From positions 2,232,001 to 2,296,000 of the forward strand of contig NZ_JAUSYK010000001.1 of NCBI RefSeq assembly GCF_030816855.1: a DNA stretch of 64,000 nucleotides, read 5' to 3'. Position 1 is the stretch's first letter. Every line of letters starts with the position of its first letter. The DNA comes from Arthrobacter sp. B3I4. Lineage in GTDB: Bacteria > Actinomycetota > Actinomycetes > Actinomycetales > Micrococcaceae. Below, piece by piece: positions 63,211 to 64,000 of the stretch. A model generated the notes under the pieces. It was not told the origin of the DNA and did not search any database. It saw only the letters and a list, made by a program, of their open reading frames with translations. The translations under genes were made by a program, and so were the position numbers.

Positions 63211-63717
63211 TCAGGATTCCCAGAGGATCTCGTCGTCCACGACGCCGTCCTCGTCCGCGGAGGCCACGAGGAGCTCGTCGGTGAAGTGCGCGCCCAGGGT
63301 GAAGTCGAGCACGAAGTACCGCTCCGGCTGGCCCGGGAAGATCCCCACGTGGCCCAGCTTCAGCGCTTTCAGGAAGACCTGGTGGGTGAGCTCGGACTTG
63401 GTGTCGACGCCGAAGATCTGCTTTAGGTGTTCGGGCTTGATGACGTTGCAGTGGAAGCGGAGGTATTCCTGCGGGCTGCTGCCCTCCTGCTCCAGCTCCT
63501 CGGCAATCATCTCCCGGACCTGGTCCACGATTTCAGGCAGGAACCGCAGCCGGTAGTCGACCTTGTGCAGGGCGGCCTCGTCGAAGTGGTCGTGGGCGTT
63601 GACGTTAAGGTCAAGCTCCAGCGTCTGGCCGGCAAGTTCGTGTTTGGCGGCGAAGTTGTGGTCACGCCCGTGGTTGAGCTCGATCTCTCCGAAATGCCGG
63701 CTCGCTACCTTGCTCAT
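63211..63717 (-). CDS. DUF2004-like conserved protein
   Basis: This 168-residue soluble acidic protein begins MSKVASRHFGEIELNHGRDH. It has the two-strand pattern TLELDLNVNAHDHFDEAAL, then KVDYRLRFLPEIVDQVREMI, and a second domain with FLKALKLGHVGIFPGQPERY and YFVLDFTLGAHFTDELLV. This fits the DUF2004 family, whose role is unknown. The start ATG 63717 has GAAG close upstream. It diverges from the aldehyde dehydrogenase gene. Confidence 0.6.
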   Translation of the reverse strand: MSKVASRHFGEIELNHGRDHNFAAKHELAGQTLELDLNVNAHDHFDEAALHKVDYRLRFLPEIVDQVREMIAEELEQEGSSPQEYLRFHCNVIKPEHLKQIFGVDTKSELTHQVFLKALKLGHVGIFPGQPERYFVLDFTLGAHFTDELLVASADEDGVVDDEILWES

Positions 63718-63815
63718 GTCTTCAACATAGCCCTGAATACGGGCCCTTTCCAGCATCGGGGCCATTTACCCGATACCGGCCCCGGTAAAGGCCGGCGGAC
63801 CGGTAGATTGTTCGG

Positions 63816-64000
63816 ATGCAGACAGTAGCCGACACCGTTGCCCGCGCCCGAGAAGTCTTTGACAGTGGAACCACCCGCCCGCTGGCTTGGCGGCTGGAGC
63901 AGCTCGGCAACCTCCGGCGGATGCTGGTCGAGCGGCGCAGCGAGTTCGCCGCAGCGCTTGCCAGTGACCTCGGCAAGCATGAGACCGAGTCCCAGATGAC
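63816..64000 (+). CDS. Aldehyde dehydrogenase, N-terminal part (runs off the window)
   Basis: The 61 residues visible (MQTVADTVARAREVF, SGTTRPLAWRLEQLGNLRRM, ERRSEFAAALASDLGKHETE) match the N-terminus of class 3-type aldehyde dehydrogenases, where F-x-S-G-x-T-R-x4-R-x2-QL and DLGK-x4-E are diagnostic. Catalytic residues lie beyond the window edge. It would oxidise an aldehyde with NAD(P); the substrate is unknown. Confidence 0.8.
   Translation, partial: MQTVADTVARAREVFDSGTTRPLAWRLEQLGNLRRMLVERRSEFAAALASDLGKHETESQM

Overview
The window looks like core chromosome of a high-GC actinobacterium, most likely Micrococcaceae (Arthrobacter/Pseudarthrobacter type). The evidence is the strong G/C bias at third codon positions, a mycothiol-world Rv2466c-like thioredoxin-fold protein, an MptB-type mannosyltransferase, the order tig-clpP1-clpP2-clpX, the order rplU-rpmA-obg-proB-proA-nadD-rsfS, an actinobacterial ileS T-box, and tRNA genes that do not encode CCA. 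I see no integrase, transposase, phage gene, CRISPR array or plasmid function.

Layout. 0-17 kb is a mosaic of small transcription units: a membrane-anchored HNH nuclease, a broken SRPBCC gene, a PfkB kinase, a broken PPK2, def with an acyl-CoA dehydrogenase, tRNA-His, orn, an MptB-like protein, an AlkD-like protein, a LapA-domain protein, tRNA-Arg, ssb, a frameshifted ettA, tesB, a stand-alone maltokinase cap domain and a broken GNAT. 17-25 kb has mscS-glbO, an NAD-epimerase, pepN-osmC, a DUF1648 protein, rpiB-nei, tRNA-Gly and tRNA-Pro. 25-30 kb is the trigger factor and Clp protease block, ending in the Rv2466c-like gene. 30-37 kb has a 359-bp gene-free stretch, a GH15 hydrolase, a small monooxygenase, valS, an SDR and a frameshifted EEP protein. 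37-44 kb is the T-box-controlled ileS-folC-DUF4233-ndk run, then a VKOR-family gene. 44-51 kb is RNase E/G and a TPP-riboswitch thiD-tenA fusion. 51-59 kb is the ribosome, proline and NAD cluster, followed by two identical tRNA-Ala genes. 59-64 kb has a flavin monooxygenase-like protein, an rRNA methyltransferase-like protein, a ROK regulator, two small genes and the start of an aldehyde dehydrogenase.

How the genes work together. Most of the window is housekeeping. Tig and ClpP1P2X cover protein folding and turnover. ValS, IleS, five tRNA isotypes, L21, L27, Obg, RsfS and EttA serve translation. RNase E/G and Orn degrade RNA from both ends of the pathway. FolC, ThiD-TenA, NadD and ProBA are biosynthetic. 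cis-RNA control is prominent, with a T-box on ileS and a TPP riboswitch on thiD-tenA.

The most unusual property is five interrupted reading frames in the first 37.5 kb: one in-frame amber codon and four single-base length changes in short homopolymers. Genes after 37.5 kb look intact. One interrupted gene encodes the widely conserved EttA, so sequencing or assembly error must be excluded before any of these is called a real pseudogene. I did not find a convincing new multi-gene system. The best leads are the palindromic elements at 43.5 and 48.4 kb, the gene-free region at 30.3-30.7 kb, an orphan hairpin at 15.85 kb, a palindrome embedded in a promoter at 2.03 kb, and the residue substitutions in the Rv2466c-like and ROK proteins.
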